Assembly: GCF_003143935.1 (NCBI RefSeq)
Contig: NZ_QFRX01000001.1
Span: 7,846,992-7,910,991 of the forward strand
Length of the DNA stretch: 64,000 nt
Reading direction: 5' to 3'
From: Streptomyces sp. Act143
Lineage (GTDB): Bacteria > Actinomycetota > Actinomycetes > Streptomycetales > Streptomycetaceae
Below are positions 42,723-51,587 of this stretch, piece after piece. Numbering within the stretch: position 1 is the first letter of the stretch; each line of letters starts with the position of its first letter. Both the position numbers and the translations under genes were made by a program. Below the pieces are notes generated by a model. It made no database searches. It saw only the letters and a list, made by a program, of their open reading frames with translations, and was not told where the DNA came from.

Positions 42723-44072
42723 TCACAGCCCCGGAATCCGGCCGTTGCGGAACAGGTCCACGAAGATCTGGTGGTCGGCACGCGCGCGTGCGCCGTAGTC
42801 GTGCGCGAAGGAGACCAGGAGCTCGCCGAAGCCCTCCTCGTCGGCCGCGATCGCCGCGTCGATGGCCCGCTCCGTGGAGAACGGCACCAGGGACTCGCCG
42901 GAGGTGTCGTCCGCCGCCGCGTGCATGGTGGCCGTGGCCCGGCCGAGGTCGGCGACGACCGCCGCGATCTCCTCCGCGTCGTCGATGTCGCCCCAGTCGA
43001 GGTCCACGGCGTACGGCGAGACCTCGGCGACCAGCTGCCCCGCGCCGTCCAGCTCGGTCCAGCCCAGCCACGGGTCGGCGTGCGCCTGGAGGGCGCGCTG
43101 CGAGATCACCGTGCGGTGCCCCTCGTGCTGGAAGTAGTCGCGGATCGCCGGGTCGGTGATGTGCCGGGAGACGGCCGGGGTCTGGGCCTGCTTGATGTAG
43201 ATCACGACGTCGTTCTCGAGCGCGTCGCTGTGGCCCTCCAGGAGGATGTTGTACGACGGCAGCCCGGCCGAGCCGATGCCGATGCCGCGGCGGCCGACGA
43301 CGTCCTTCACGCGGTAGGAGTCCGGGCGGGCCAGCGAGGCGTCCGGCAGGGTCTCCAGGTAGCCGTCGAAGGCCGCCAGCACCTTGTAGCGCGTGGCCGC
43401 GTCCAGCTCGATGGAGCCGCCGCCGGGCGCGAAGCGGCGCTCGAAGTCACGGATCTCGGTCATCGAGTCCAGGAGGCCGAACCGGGTCAGCGAGCGGGCG
43501 TCGCGCAGCGCGTCCAGGAGCGGCCCCTCGGCGGTGTCCAGCGTGAAGGGCGGCACCTCGTCGCTCTTGGCGCCGGTCGCCAGGGCGTGGATGCGCTCGC
43601 GGTAGGCGGCGGCGTAGATCCGCACCAGCTCGGTGATCTGCTCGTCGCTGAGCGCCTTCGCGTACCCGATCAGGGCGATGGAGGCGGAGAAGCGCTTGAG
43701 GTCCCAGGTGAAGGGGCCGACGTACGCCTCGTCGAAGTCGTTGACGTTGAAGATCAGGCGCCCGGTGGCGTCCATGTACGTGCCGAAGTTCTCCGCGTGC
43801 AGGTCGCCGTGGATCCACACGCGCGAGGTGCGCTCGTCCAGGTACGGCCCACGGAATATCGCCCCGTCGCCCCGCCCGGCGTTCTCCGCGTCCAGGTCGT
43901 GGTAGAAGAGGCACGCCGTGCCCCGATAGAACGCGAACGCCGAGGCCGCCATCTTGCGGAACTTCACGCGGAACGCGGCCGGATCGGCGGCCAGGAGCTC
44001 GCCGAAGGCGGTGTCGAAGACGGCGAGGATCTCCTCGCCGCGAGGCTCGTCGTTGAGCTGCGGTACCGACAT
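42723..44072 (-). CDS. DUF2252 family protein
   Basis: This 449-aa protein has DUF2252 motifs: FYRGTACLFYHDL, VWIHGDLHAENFGTY, NVNDFDEAYVGPFTWDLKR and VGRRGIGIGSAGLPSY. The fold is related to kinase/aminoglycoside phosphotransferase-like proteins (HGDLHAEN resembles their catalytic loop), so a small-molecule kinase activity is a reasonable guess. ATG 44072 has AGGAGG about 10 bases upstream. It is divergent from dnaE. Confidence 0.88.
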   Translation of the reverse strand: MSVPQLNDEPRGEEILAVFDTAFGELLAADPAAFRVKFRKMAASAFAFYRGTACLFYHDLDAENAGRGDGAIFRGPYLDERTSRVWIHGDLHAENFGTYMDATGRLIFNVNDFDEAYVGPFTWDLKRFSASIALIGYAKALSDEQITELVRIYAAAYRERIHALATGAKSDEVPPFTLDTAEGPLLDALRDARSLTRFGLLDSMTEIRDFERRFAPGGGSIELDAATRYKVLAAFDGYLETLPDASLARPDSYRVKDVVGRRGIGIGSAGLPSYNILLEGHSDALENDVVIYIKQAQTPAVSRHITDPAIRDYFQHEGHRTVISQRALQAHADPWLGWTELDGAGQLVAEVSPYAVDLDWGDIDDAEEIAAVVADLGRATATMHAAADDTSGESLVPFSTERAIDAAIAADEEGFGELLVSFAHDYGARARADHQIFVDLFRNGRIPGL

Positions 44073-44098
44073 CGCGGGGTGCCTCCTGGAGCGGGTGT

Positions 44099-44120
44099 AC
44101 GTGCAGGCGTACCTGCATGT
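44099..44120. promoter_or_regulatory. Imperfect palindrome between the DUF2252 gene and dnaE
   Basis: TGCAGG and CCTGCA flank a 4-bp centre, and the outer AC/GT pairs also match. It sits 27 bp upstream of the DUF2252 start. TAGACT near 44229 could be a dnaE -10. Confidence 0.3.
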
Positions 44121-44298
44121 GTACGACAGCGTTTCTGTCGTCTCAACGGTCGGGGCGGCGCGAAAGTGCCCGCGCAACCCTCGCTGTGAAGGTACGCGGG
44201 GCGGCCCCCGAAGTGTCAGTCCCGAGGCATAGACTTCGACGCTGTCCCCCGAACTGTCCGCCGGCCCGTAGCCGAGTGTTTCCCCTGGAGGCCCGACC

Positions 44299-47200
44299 GT
44301 GTCAAAGCCGCCGTTCACGCACCTGCACGTCCACACCCAGTACTCCCTGCTGGACGGTGCCGCGCGGCTGAAGGACATGTTCGACGCGTGCAACGAGATG
44401 GGCATGACCCATATCGCCATGTCCGACCACGGCAACCTCCACGGCGCGTACGACTTCTTCCACTCCGCGAAGAAGGCCGGGGTCACCCCGATCATCGGGA
44501 TCGAGGCCTATGTCGCCCCCGAGTCCCGGCGCAACAAGCGCAAGATCCAGTGGGGCCAGCCGCACCAGAAGCGGGACGACGTCTCCGGTTCGGGTGGTTA
44601 CACCCACAAGACGATCTGGGCGTCCAACGCCACGGGACTGCACAACCTCTTCCGGCTCTCCTCGGACGCCTACGCCGAGGGCTGGCTCCAGAAGTGGCCC
44701 CGGATGGACAAGGAGACCATCTCCCAGTGGTCCGAGGGGCTCATCGCCTCCACCGGCTGCCCCTCCGGCGAGCTCCAGACCCGGCTGCGCCTCGGCCAGT
44801 ACGACGAGGCCCTGAAGTCGGCCGCCGAGTACCAGGACATCTTCGGCAAGGACCGCTACTTCCTGGAGCTGATGGACCACGGCATCGAGATCGAGCGCCG
44901 GGTCCGCGACGGCCTCCTCGACATCGGCAAGAAGCTCGGCATCCCGCCCCTGGTGACGAACGACTCGCACTACACCTACGCGCACGAGGCGACGGCGCAC
45001 GACGCCCTGCTGTGCATCCAGACCGGCAAGAACCTCTCCGACCCCGACCGCTTCAAGTTCGACGGCACCGGCTACTACCTGAAGTCCACGGACGAGATGT
45101 ACGCCGTCGACTCCTCCGACGCCTGGCAGGAGGGCTGCCGCAACACCCTCCTGGTCGCCGAGCAGGTCGACACCACCGGCATGTTCGAGGCCAAGAACCT
45201 CATGCCGAAGTTCGACATCCCCGAGGGCTACACCGAGGTCACCTGGTTCAAGGAGGAGGTCCGCCGCGGCATGGAGCGCCGCTACCCGGGCGGCATCCCC
45301 GAGGACCGCCAGAAGCAGGCCGACTACGAGATGGACGTCATCATCTCGATGGGCTTCCCCGGCTACTTCCTCGTCGTCGCCGACTTCATCATGTGGGCCA
45401 AGAACAACGGCATCGCGGTCGGCCCCGGCCGAGGCTCCGCGGCCGGTTCGATCGTCGCCTACGCCATGGGCATCACCGACCTCGACCCGATCCCGCACGG
45501 CCTGATCTTCGAGCGGTTCCTCAACCCCGAGCGCATCTCGATGCCCGATGTCGACATCGACTTCGACGAGCGCAGGCGCGTCGAGGTGATCAGGTACGTG
45601 ACGGAGAAATACGGCGCCGACAAGGTCGCCATGATCGGCACCTACGGCAAGATCAAGGCCAAGAACGCGATCAAGGACTCCGCGCGCGTGCTGGGCTACC
45701 CGTACGCGATGGGCGACCGCATCACCAAGGCCATGCCCGCCGACGTCCTCGGCAAGGGCATCGACCTCAACGGCATCACCGACCCCTCGCACCCGCGCTA
45801 CAGCGAGGCCGGCGAGGTCCGCGGGATGTACGAGAACGAACCGGACGTGAAGAAGGTCATCGACACCGCCAAGGGCGTCGAGGGCCTGGTCCGGCAGATG
45901 GGTGTGCACGCCGCCGGCGTGATCATGTCCAGCGAGACCATCACCGAGCACGTGCCCGTCTGGGTGCGCCACACCGACGGCGTGACCATCACGCAGTGGG
46001 ACTACCCGAGTTGTGAGTCGCTCGGCCTGCTGAAGATGGACTTCCTCGGCCTGCGCAACCTGACGATCATGGACGACGCCGTCAAGATGGTGAAGTCCAA
46101 CAAGGGCATCGACATCGACCTGCTGGCGCTGCCGCTGGACGACCCGACGACCTTCGAACTCCTCCAGCGCGGCGACACCCTCGGCGTCTTCCAGTTCGAC
46201 GGCGGCCCGATGCGCTCGCTGCTGCGGCTGATGAAGCCCGACAACTTCGAAGACATCTCCGCCGTGTCGGCGCTCTACCGTCCGGGCCCGATGGGCATGG
46301 ACTCGCACACCAACTACGCGCTGCGCAAGAACAAGCTCCAGGAGATCACCCCGATCCACCCGGAGCTGGAGGAGCCCCTCAGGGAGGTCCTCGACGTCAC
46401 CTACGGCCTGATCGTCTACCAGGAGCAGGTGCAGAAGGCCGCCCAGATCATCGCCGGCTACTCGCTCGGCGAGGCCGACATCCTCCGCCGCGTGATGGGC
46501 AAGAAGAAGCCCGAGGAACTGGCGAAGAACTTCACCATCTTCCAGGCCGGTGCCCAGAAGAACGGCTACAGCGACGAGGCCATCCAGGCGCTGTGGGACG
46601 TCCTGGTCCCGTTCGCCGGCTACGCGTTCAACAAGGCGCACTCCGCCGCGTACGGCCTGGTCTCGTACTGGACGGCCTACCTCAAGGCCAACCACCCCGC
46701 CGAGTACATGGCCGCGCTGCTGACCTCCGTCAAGGACGACAAGGACAAGTCGGCCGTCTACCTCAACGAGTGCCGCCGCATGGGCATCAAGGTGCTCCCG
46801 CCGAACGTGAACGAGTCGGTGCACAACTTCGCCGCCCAGGGCGACGACGTGATCCTGTTCGGCCTGGAGGCCGTCCGCAACGTCGGTTCGAACGTGGTCG
46901 AGTCGATCATCAAGGCCCGCAAGGCCAAGGGGAAGTACGCCTCCTTCCCCGACTACCTCGACAAGGTCGACGCCACCGCCTGCAACAAGCGCACCACGGA
47001 GTCGCTGATCAAGGCGGGCGCCTTCGACAGCCTCGGGCACACCCGCAAGGGACTGACCGCGCACTTCGAGCCGATGATCGACAACGTGGTCGCCGTCAAG
47101 CGCAAGGAGGCCGAGGGCCAGTTCGACCTCTTCGGCGGCATGGGCGAGGAGGAGACCAGCGAGCCCGGCTTCGGACTCGACGTCGAGTTCACCACCGACG

Positions 47201-47838
47201 AGTGGGACAAGACCTATCTGCTCGCCCAGGAGCGGGAGATGCTCGGTCTGTACGTCTCCGACCACCCCCTCTTCGGCCTGGAGCACGTGCTCTCCGACAA
47301 GGCCGACGCGGGCATCGCCCAGCTCACCGGAGGCGAGCACGCGGACGGTGCCGTGGTGACCATCGGCGGCATCATCTCCGGTCTCCAGCGCAAGATGACC
47401 AAGCAGGGCAACGCCTGGGCGATCGCCACCGTGGAGGACCTCGCGGGCTCCATCGAGTGCATGTTCTTCCCGGCGACCTACCAGCTGGTCTCGACCCAAC
47501 TCGTCGAGGACGCCGTGGTGTTCGTCAAGGGCCGTCTCGACAAGCGCGAGGACGTGCCGCGGCTCGTGGCGATGGAGCTCCAGGTCCCCGACCTGTCCAA
47601 CGCGGGCACCAACGCGCCCGTGATCCTCACCATCCCGGCGACCCGGGTCACTCCGCCGATGGTCAGCCGCCTCGGCGAGATCCTCACCCACCACAAGGGC
47701 GAGAGCGAGGTCCGGATCAAGCTCCAGGGCCCGACGAAGACGACCGTCCTGCGGCTCGACCGGCACCGGGTGAAGCCCGACCCGGCGCTCTTCGGCGACC
47801 TGAAGGTGCTGCTCGGCCCGTCCTGTCTGGCGGGTTAG
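44299..47838 (+). CDS. dnaE: DNA polymerase III alpha subunit DnaE (replicative)
   Basis: This 1179-aa enzyme is the chromosomal replicase. The N-terminal PHP domain starts at HLHVHTQYSLLDGA. The polymerase core has GPGRGSAAGS and MPDVDIDFDERRR with the catalytic aspartates. The HhH, OB-fold and C-terminal tau-binding regions follow. Length and complete PHP site fit the essential DnaE1. The GTG start has CTGGAGG upstream. A 15-bp terminator follows the stop. Confidence 0.97.
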   Translation: MSKPPFTHLHVHTQYSLLDGAARLKDMFDACNEMGMTHIAMSDHGNLHGAYDFFHSAKKAGVTPIIGIEAYVAPESRRNKRKIQWGQPHQKRDDVSGSGGYTHKTIWASNATGLHNLFRLSSDAYAEGWLQKWPRMDKETISQWSEGLIASTGCPSGELQTRLRLGQYDEALKSAAEYQDIFGKDRYFLELMDHGIEIERRVRDGLLDIGKKLGIPPLVTNDSHYTYAHEATAHDALLCIQTGKNLSDPDRFKFDGTGYYLKSTDEMYAVDSSDAWQEGCRNTLLVAEQVDTTGMFEAKNLMPKFDIPEGYTEVTWFKEEVRRGMERRYPGGIPEDRQKQADYEMDVIISMGFPGYFLVVADFIMWAKNNGIAVGPGRGSAAGSIVAYAMGITDLDPIPHGLIFERFLNPERISMPDVDIDFDERRRVEVIRYVTEKYGADKVAMIGTYGKIKAKNAIKDSARVLGYPYAMGDRITKAMPADVLGKGIDLNGITDPSHPRYSEAGEVRGMYENEPDVKKVIDTAKGVEGLVRQMGVHAAGVIMSSETITEHVPVWVRHTDGVTITQWDYPSCESLGLLKMDFLGLRNLTIMDDAVKMVKSNKGIDIDLLALPLDDPTTFELLQRGDTLGVFQFDGGPMRSLLRLMKPDNFEDISAVSALYRPGPMGMDSHTNYALRKNKLQEITPIHPELEEPLREVLDVTYGLIVYQEQVQKAAQIIAGYSLGEADILRRVMGKKKPEELAKNFTIFQAGAQKNGYSDEAIQALWDVLVPFAGYAFNKAHSAAYGLVSYWTAYLKANHPAEYMAALLTSVKDDKDKSAVYLNECRRMGIKVLPPNVNESVHNFAAQGDDVILFGLEAVRNVGSNVVESIIKARKAKGKYASFPDYLDKVDATACNKRTTESLIKAGAFDSLGHTRKGLTAHFEPMIDNVVAVKRKEAEGQFDLFGGMGEEETSEPGFGLDVEFTTDEWDKTYLLAQEREMLGLYVSDHPLFGLEHVLSDKADAGIAQLTGGEHADGAVVTIGGIISGLQRKMTKQGNAWAIATVEDLAGSIECMFFPATYQLVSTQLVEDAVVFVKGRLDKREDVPRLVAMELQVPDLSNAGTNAPVILTIPATRVTPPMVSRLGEILTHHKGESEVRIKLQGPTKTTVLRLDRHRVKPDPALFGDLKVLLGPSCLAG

Positions 47839-47847
47839 CCGTACATC

Positions 47848-47881
47848 GAGAGGGCGCGTCCGGTGTCGGACGCGCCCTCTC
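47848..47881 (+). terminator. Terminator of dnaE
   Basis: A perfect 15-bp stem (47848-47862 with 47867-47881) has a GTGT loop and starts 9 bp after the dnaE stop. Confidence 0.9.
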
Positions 47882-47890
47882 TGTGTGCCC

Positions 47891-47922
47891 GGGTCTCAAC
47901 AACCCGTGGGTCTCAACAACCC
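47891..47922. repeat. Perfect 15-bp direct repeat between dnaE and the 54-aa gene
   Basis: GGGTCTCAACAACCC occurs at 47891-47905 and 47908-47922 with period 17. Each copy is also a short hairpin (GGGT/ACCC). It lies downstream of both convergent genes. Confidence 0.8.
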
Positions 47923-47934
47923 TTTATGCAGATG

Positions 47935-48099
47935 TCAGTTGTGACCGAAGCGCTTCTGCTTGCCCTTGCGGGCGATGTCACCCGGAGTCACCTGGGTCAT
48001 GCGCTGCTCGGCCTGTGCCTCCATCGAGGACTGCTGGGCCTGCTGCTGACCACGCTCGGACTGCGGCTGCTTGCGGTCACGGTTCTTGTTCTTGGCCAT
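47935..48099 (-). CDS. 54-aa basic, Gln-rich small protein
   Basis: The frame runs from ATG 48099 to TGA with GGAGG nine bases upstream, a strong ribosome site. The protein begins MAKNKNRDRKQPQSE, has a Gln/Ala-rich middle and ends in TPGDIARKGKQKRFGHN. It lacks Cys and hydrophobic segments and is probably largely disordered and nucleic-acid-binding by charge. I recognise it only as a type of short Streptomyces protein seen downstream of dnaE; no function is known to me. Confidence 0.8.
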   Translation of the reverse strand: MAKNKNRDRKQPQSERGQQQAQQSSMEAQAEQRMTQVTPGDIARKGKQKRFGHN

Positions 48100-48323
48100 G
48101 GTGATCTGCCTCCTGAGGGTGATCTAGGGGCCAGGGCCGCGACCAGATTCACATAGGCTGACAAAGAACGCATTTCGGATAATTACCGTGTGTGACAGGG
48201 AATGTCGCCCGGCAATGCCGCGAAACGCCACGCCGAAGATCGAGTTCCGGCCGTTAACCTCCGCGAGGTCGGGCAGACTCGAAGGAAGCCCGAAGCAAAC
48301 CTCCCGGGAAGAGGGTGAGTCGC

Positions 48324-49538
48324 GTGGACCGCTGCATCGTCCTGGTGGACGCCGGGTATCTGCTGGGGGCGGCCGCCAGTCTCCTCGCGGGGGAGCCGTC
48401 CCGGTCCCGCATCACCGTGGATCACGCCGCCCTCATCCAGGGCCTGCGCGACCGCGCCGAGTCGGACACGGAACGGCCGCTGCTGCGCATCTACTGGTTC
48501 GACGGCGCCCCCGACCGCGTCCCCCAGCCCGAGCACCGCCGGCTGCGCGTGATGCCCCGGGTCACCGTCCGGCTCGGCGCCCTGACCCGCAGCGACGGAC
48601 GCTGGGCCCAGAAGGGCGTCGACGCCGCCATGCACGCCGAGCTCACCGAGCTGGCCCGCAACCGCGCCTGCTCCGACATCGTCCTGGTCACCGGCGACGG
48701 CGACCTGCTGCCGGGCATGATGGCCGCCAAGGAGCACGGCGTCGCCGTCCACCTGTGGGCCGTACAGGCCGCCGACGGCGACTACAACCAGTCCGAGGAC
48801 CTGGTCGCCGAGGCCGACGAACGGCGCGTGCTGGACCGTACGTGGATCACCAAGGCCGTCCGCGCCAAGGAACTCGGCGGGGTCTGCGCCCCGCCGCCCG
48901 CGCCCCGGCCCGAGATCGCCGCGATCCTCTCCGCGCCGCTGCCCGAGTCCGCGCTCACCGCGGCCGCCGAGCGCTCCGCCGACGAGGGCGAGCACACCCC
49001 CGCCGCCGCGTCCGAGAACGGCACCCAGGAACGGGTGCCCGCGCCCAAGGGCGTGCCCACCCCCAAGGACCTGGCCGCCCTGCGCGCCCCCGGCGTCCAG
49101 CCCCAGCACCCGGCCAACGCCACCCTGCGCTGGTCCTCCGACAAGGGCTGGGTCGACCGCCCCGGCGGCTCCGCCGAACCGCCCGAGGTCGCGGCCATGC
49201 CCACGCTCGCCCAGCTCACCACCGCCGAGCAGCGCTGGGCCGACCGCGAGGAGGACATCACGACCGTCGGCGGCGACCCCTACGAGGTGGGGCAGGTCTT
49301 CGCCCGGCGCTGGATGGAGCGGCTCGGCGACCAGAGCCACCTCCAGAAGCTGTCCGGGATGTACCCGCGCGTCCCGCACCGCATCGACGGCGAGCTGCTG
49401 CGCTATGCCGCCCGCTTCGGGCTGCTCGCCCACAAGGACGACCAGATCGACGAGCACGACCGGTACGCGATCCGGGCAGGTTTCTGGCGCGAGATCGACG
49501 TACGCACGGCCGCCGAGCACGCGCCCGCGGGGGAGTGA
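48324..49538 (+). CDS. NYN (PIN-like) domain protein
   Basis: This 404-aa protein starts with a NYN/PIN-type nuclease fold: VDAGYL, the conserved Asp of VDAAMHAEL and VLVTGDGDLLPGM at about residues 115-127. All the acidic metal-binding positions appear present, so RNase activity is likely. A disordered Pro/Ala linker (about 200-300) leads to a C-terminal helical domain (about 315-400, YEVGQVFARRWMERLG) that may bind RNA. GTG 48324 was preferred over GTG 48315 because AGAGGG is then correctly spaced. The gene is probably monocistronic. Confidence 0.85.
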   Translation: MDRCIVLVDAGYLLGAAASLLAGEPSRSRITVDHAALIQGLRDRAESDTERPLLRIYWFDGAPDRVPQPEHRRLRVMPRVTVRLGALTRSDGRWAQKGVDAAMHAELTELARNRACSDIVLVTGDGDLLPGMMAAKEHGVAVHLWAVQAADGDYNQSEDLVAEADERRVLDRTWITKAVRAKELGGVCAPPPAPRPEIAAILSAPLPESALTAAAERSADEGEHTPAAASENGTQERVPAPKGVPTPKDLAALRAPGVQPQHPANATLRWSSDKGWVDRPGGSAEPPEVAAMPTLAQLTTAEQRWADREEDITTVGGDPYEVGQVFARRWMERLGDQSHLQKLSGMYPRVPHRIDGELLRYAARFGLLAHKDDQIDEHDRYAIRAGFWREIDVRTAAEHAPAGE

Positions 49539-49599
49539 AACGGCACATACGCCGCCCCAAGGGCGAGCAGGGGGTGCCGACCCCGTAGGCTCGTCCCTT

Positions 49600-50619
49600 G
49601 TGAGTACGCGCGCGGGACAGGCACTTCGGCACGGCGACGATGTCGTGTGCGCGGTGCGCGGACTGACCAAGACCTATCCCGCGGGACGCGGCCGGCGCGG
49701 CGTCCCCGCGACGCCCGAGGTGCGGGCCACCGACGATGTACGACTCGACATCCGCGGCGGTGAGATCTTCGGGCTGCTCGGTCCGAACGGTGCCGGCAAG
49801 TCCACCCTCGTGCGCCAGCTGACCGGCCTGATGCGCCCCGACAGCGGCAGCGTCGAGATCCTCGGGCACGACATCGTGCGCCACCCGGAGCGGGCCGCGC
49901 GCATCCTCGCCTACCTCGGCCAGGAGTCCACCGCCCTCGACGAGCTCACCGTCTCGCTCGCCGCCGAGACCACCGGACGGCTGCGCGGCCTGGAGGCGCG
50001 CGCGGCCCGGGCCGAGCGGGACGCCGTACTGGAGGAGCTGGGGCTCACCCCGCTCGCCGGGCGGGCGATCAAGAAGCTGTCCGGCGGTCAGCGGCGGCTG
50101 GCGTGCTTCGCCGCCGCGCTGGTCGGGGAGCGGCCGCTGCTGGTGCTCGACGAGCCGACCACCGGCATGGACCCGGTGGCGCGGCGGGCCGTGTGGTCCG
50201 CCGTCGACCGGCGCCGGGCCGAACGCGGGACGACCGTGCTGCTCGTCACCCACAACGTCATCGAGGCCGAGACCGTCCTCGACCGGGTCGCGGTCCTCGA
50301 CCGGGGGCGGGTGATCGCCTGTGACACCCCCGCCGGGCTCAAGGAGCAGGTCGCCGGGGAGGTCCGGGTCGACCTCGTGTGGCGCGAGGCCGCGCCGCTG
50401 CACGTCCCCGAGGTCGCGGCCCTGCACGACCGGGCCGTCGAGGCCGGACGCCGCTGGACGCTCCGGCTCGCCCCCGAGGAGGCCCGCGCGGTCGTCGCCA
50501 CCGTCACCGGCGGGGCCGCCTTCGCCGCCCTGGACGACTTCACGCTGGCCACGCCCAGCCTGGAGGACGTGTACCTGGCACTCGGCGGGGCGGCACGGCA
50601 GGGGCTGGTGAAGGCATGA
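49600..50619 (+). CDS. ABC exporter ATP-binding protein
   Basis: This 339-aa subunit has Walker A GPNGAGKST, Q-loop YLGQES, signature LSGGQ, Walker B LLVLDEP and the H-loop VTHN, all intact. It is of the drug/lipid exporter (DrrA-like) class, with a C-terminal extension after residue 230. No ribosome site precedes GTG 49600, but TAGGCT ends 8 bp upstream, which suggests a leaderless message. The permease gene follows after 112 bp. Confidence 0.93.
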   Translation: MSTRAGQALRHGDDVVCAVRGLTKTYPAGRGRRGVPATPEVRATDDVRLDIRGGEIFGLLGPNGAGKSTLVRQLTGLMRPDSGSVEILGHDIVRHPERAARILAYLGQESTALDELTVSLAAETTGRLRGLEARAARAERDAVLEELGLTPLAGRAIKKLSGGQRRLACFAAALVGERPLLVLDEPTTGMDPVARRAVWSAVDRRRAERGTTVLLVTHNVIEAETVLDRVAVLDRGRVIACDTPAGLKEQVAGEVRVDLVWREAAPLHVPEVAALHDRAVEAGRRWTLRLAPEEARAVVATVTGGAAFAALDDFTLATPSLEDVYLALGGAARQGLVKA

Positions 50620-50731
50620 ACGCTTTGAAGGCTCTTGAGCCGGGCTTGAGCACCCGGGCCGTAGCATCCGTACGGAGACCGAACAGGGCGAACGTATCGG
50701 TGACCCCGCTGGTGAAAGGGAGCAGCGCCAC

Positions 50732-51553
50732 GTGAGTGTCGTACCCGCCGAGGTGCTGCCCGGCGGCGCCGTGGCCGTCGAGGAGACGGACCGGGGCGCG
50801 GCCGAGCTCGGGCCGCGGGCGCGGCTGTGGCCGGCGCTCGTGGCCGTGTACCGGGCGCAGCTGTCGCGCGCCCGGGTCGCGCGCATCCCGCTGCTGTTCG
50901 TGGCGACCTTCCAGTCCGTCGGGATCATGATCCTGATGCGCGGGGTCGTGGACGGCGGCGGCGAGGCGCGGGCCGTGGTCGCCGGGTCGGCGGTGCTCGT
51001 CGTGGCCTTCGTCGCGCTGAACCTGCTCGCCCAGTACTTCGGGCAGCTGCGGGCGAGCGGGGGGCTGGACCACTACGCGACGCTGCCCGTGCCGCCCGCC
51101 GCCGTCGTGCTCGGCGCGGCGGGGGCGTACGCCTCCTTCACCGTGCCCGGGACCGTCGTGACGGCCGTGTTCGGGTGCGTGCTGTTCGGGCTGCCGATGG
51201 CGCACCTGTGGGTCCTCGTCGCGGTGATCCCGCTCGCCGGGGCCGCGCTGGCCGGTCTGGGCGCGGCCTTCGGGCTGCTCGCGCCGCGGCCGGAACTGGC
51301 GACGGTGCTCGGCCAGTTGGGCATGTCCGCGGCGCTGCTGCTGGGGGTGCTGCCGGCCGACCGGATGCCGGAGGGGGTGCGGTTCCTGCGGGACCTGCTG
51401 CCCTCGACCTACGGCGTGGAGGCCTTCGCGCGGACCTTCGGGCCGCATCCCGACTGGGCGTTCGTCCTCGGTGACCTGGCCGTCTGCGCCGCGGTCGGGG
51501 TCGTCTCGCTGGGCGTGGCCACCTGGGCGTACCGTCGGGCGGCCGTCCGGTGA
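50732..51553 (+). CDS. ABC-2 type permease
   Basis: This 273-aa protein has six hydrophobic segments in the ABC-2 arrangement. The N-terminal cytoplasmic region (1-40) precedes the first TM, and LLPSTYGVEAFARTF is typical of the last extracellular loop. It pairs with the ATPase encoded upstream. The GTG start has AGGGAG at about nine bases. The substrate is unknown. Confidence 0.9.
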   Translation: MSVVPAEVLPGGAVAVEETDRGAAELGPRARLWPALVAVYRAQLSRARVARIPLLFVATFQSVGIMILMRGVVDGGGEARAVVAGSAVLVVAFVALNLLAQYFGQLRASGGLDHYATLPVPPAAVVLGAAGAYASFTVPGTVVTAVFGCVLFGLPMAHLWVLVAVIPLAGAALAGLGAAFGLLAPRPELATVLGQLGMSAALLLGVLPADRMPEGVRFLRDLLPSTYGVEAFARTFGPHPDWAFVLGDLAVCAAVGVVSLGVATWAYRRAAVR

Positions 51554-51587
51554 CGCGCCGCACAGGCGGGCCTGGCACGATGTCAGG

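Noticed and set aside
44099..44120. Palindrome near dnaE as an SOS box
   Set aside because: It lacks the GAAC-N4-GTTC pattern of actinobacterial LexA sites.
44302..47766. 1154-codon antisense ORF over dnaE
   Set aside because: DnaE is unmistakable on the plus strand; the antisense frame is a codon-bias artefact.
47891..47922. Direct repeat considered as an attachment site or IS footprint
   Set aside because: No integrase, transposase or terminal inverted repeats are nearby; the repeat has only two copies.
50616..50735. 39-codon ORF between ABC genes as a real gene
   Set aside because: Codon use is unlike neighbours and no motif is visible; kept only as a finding.
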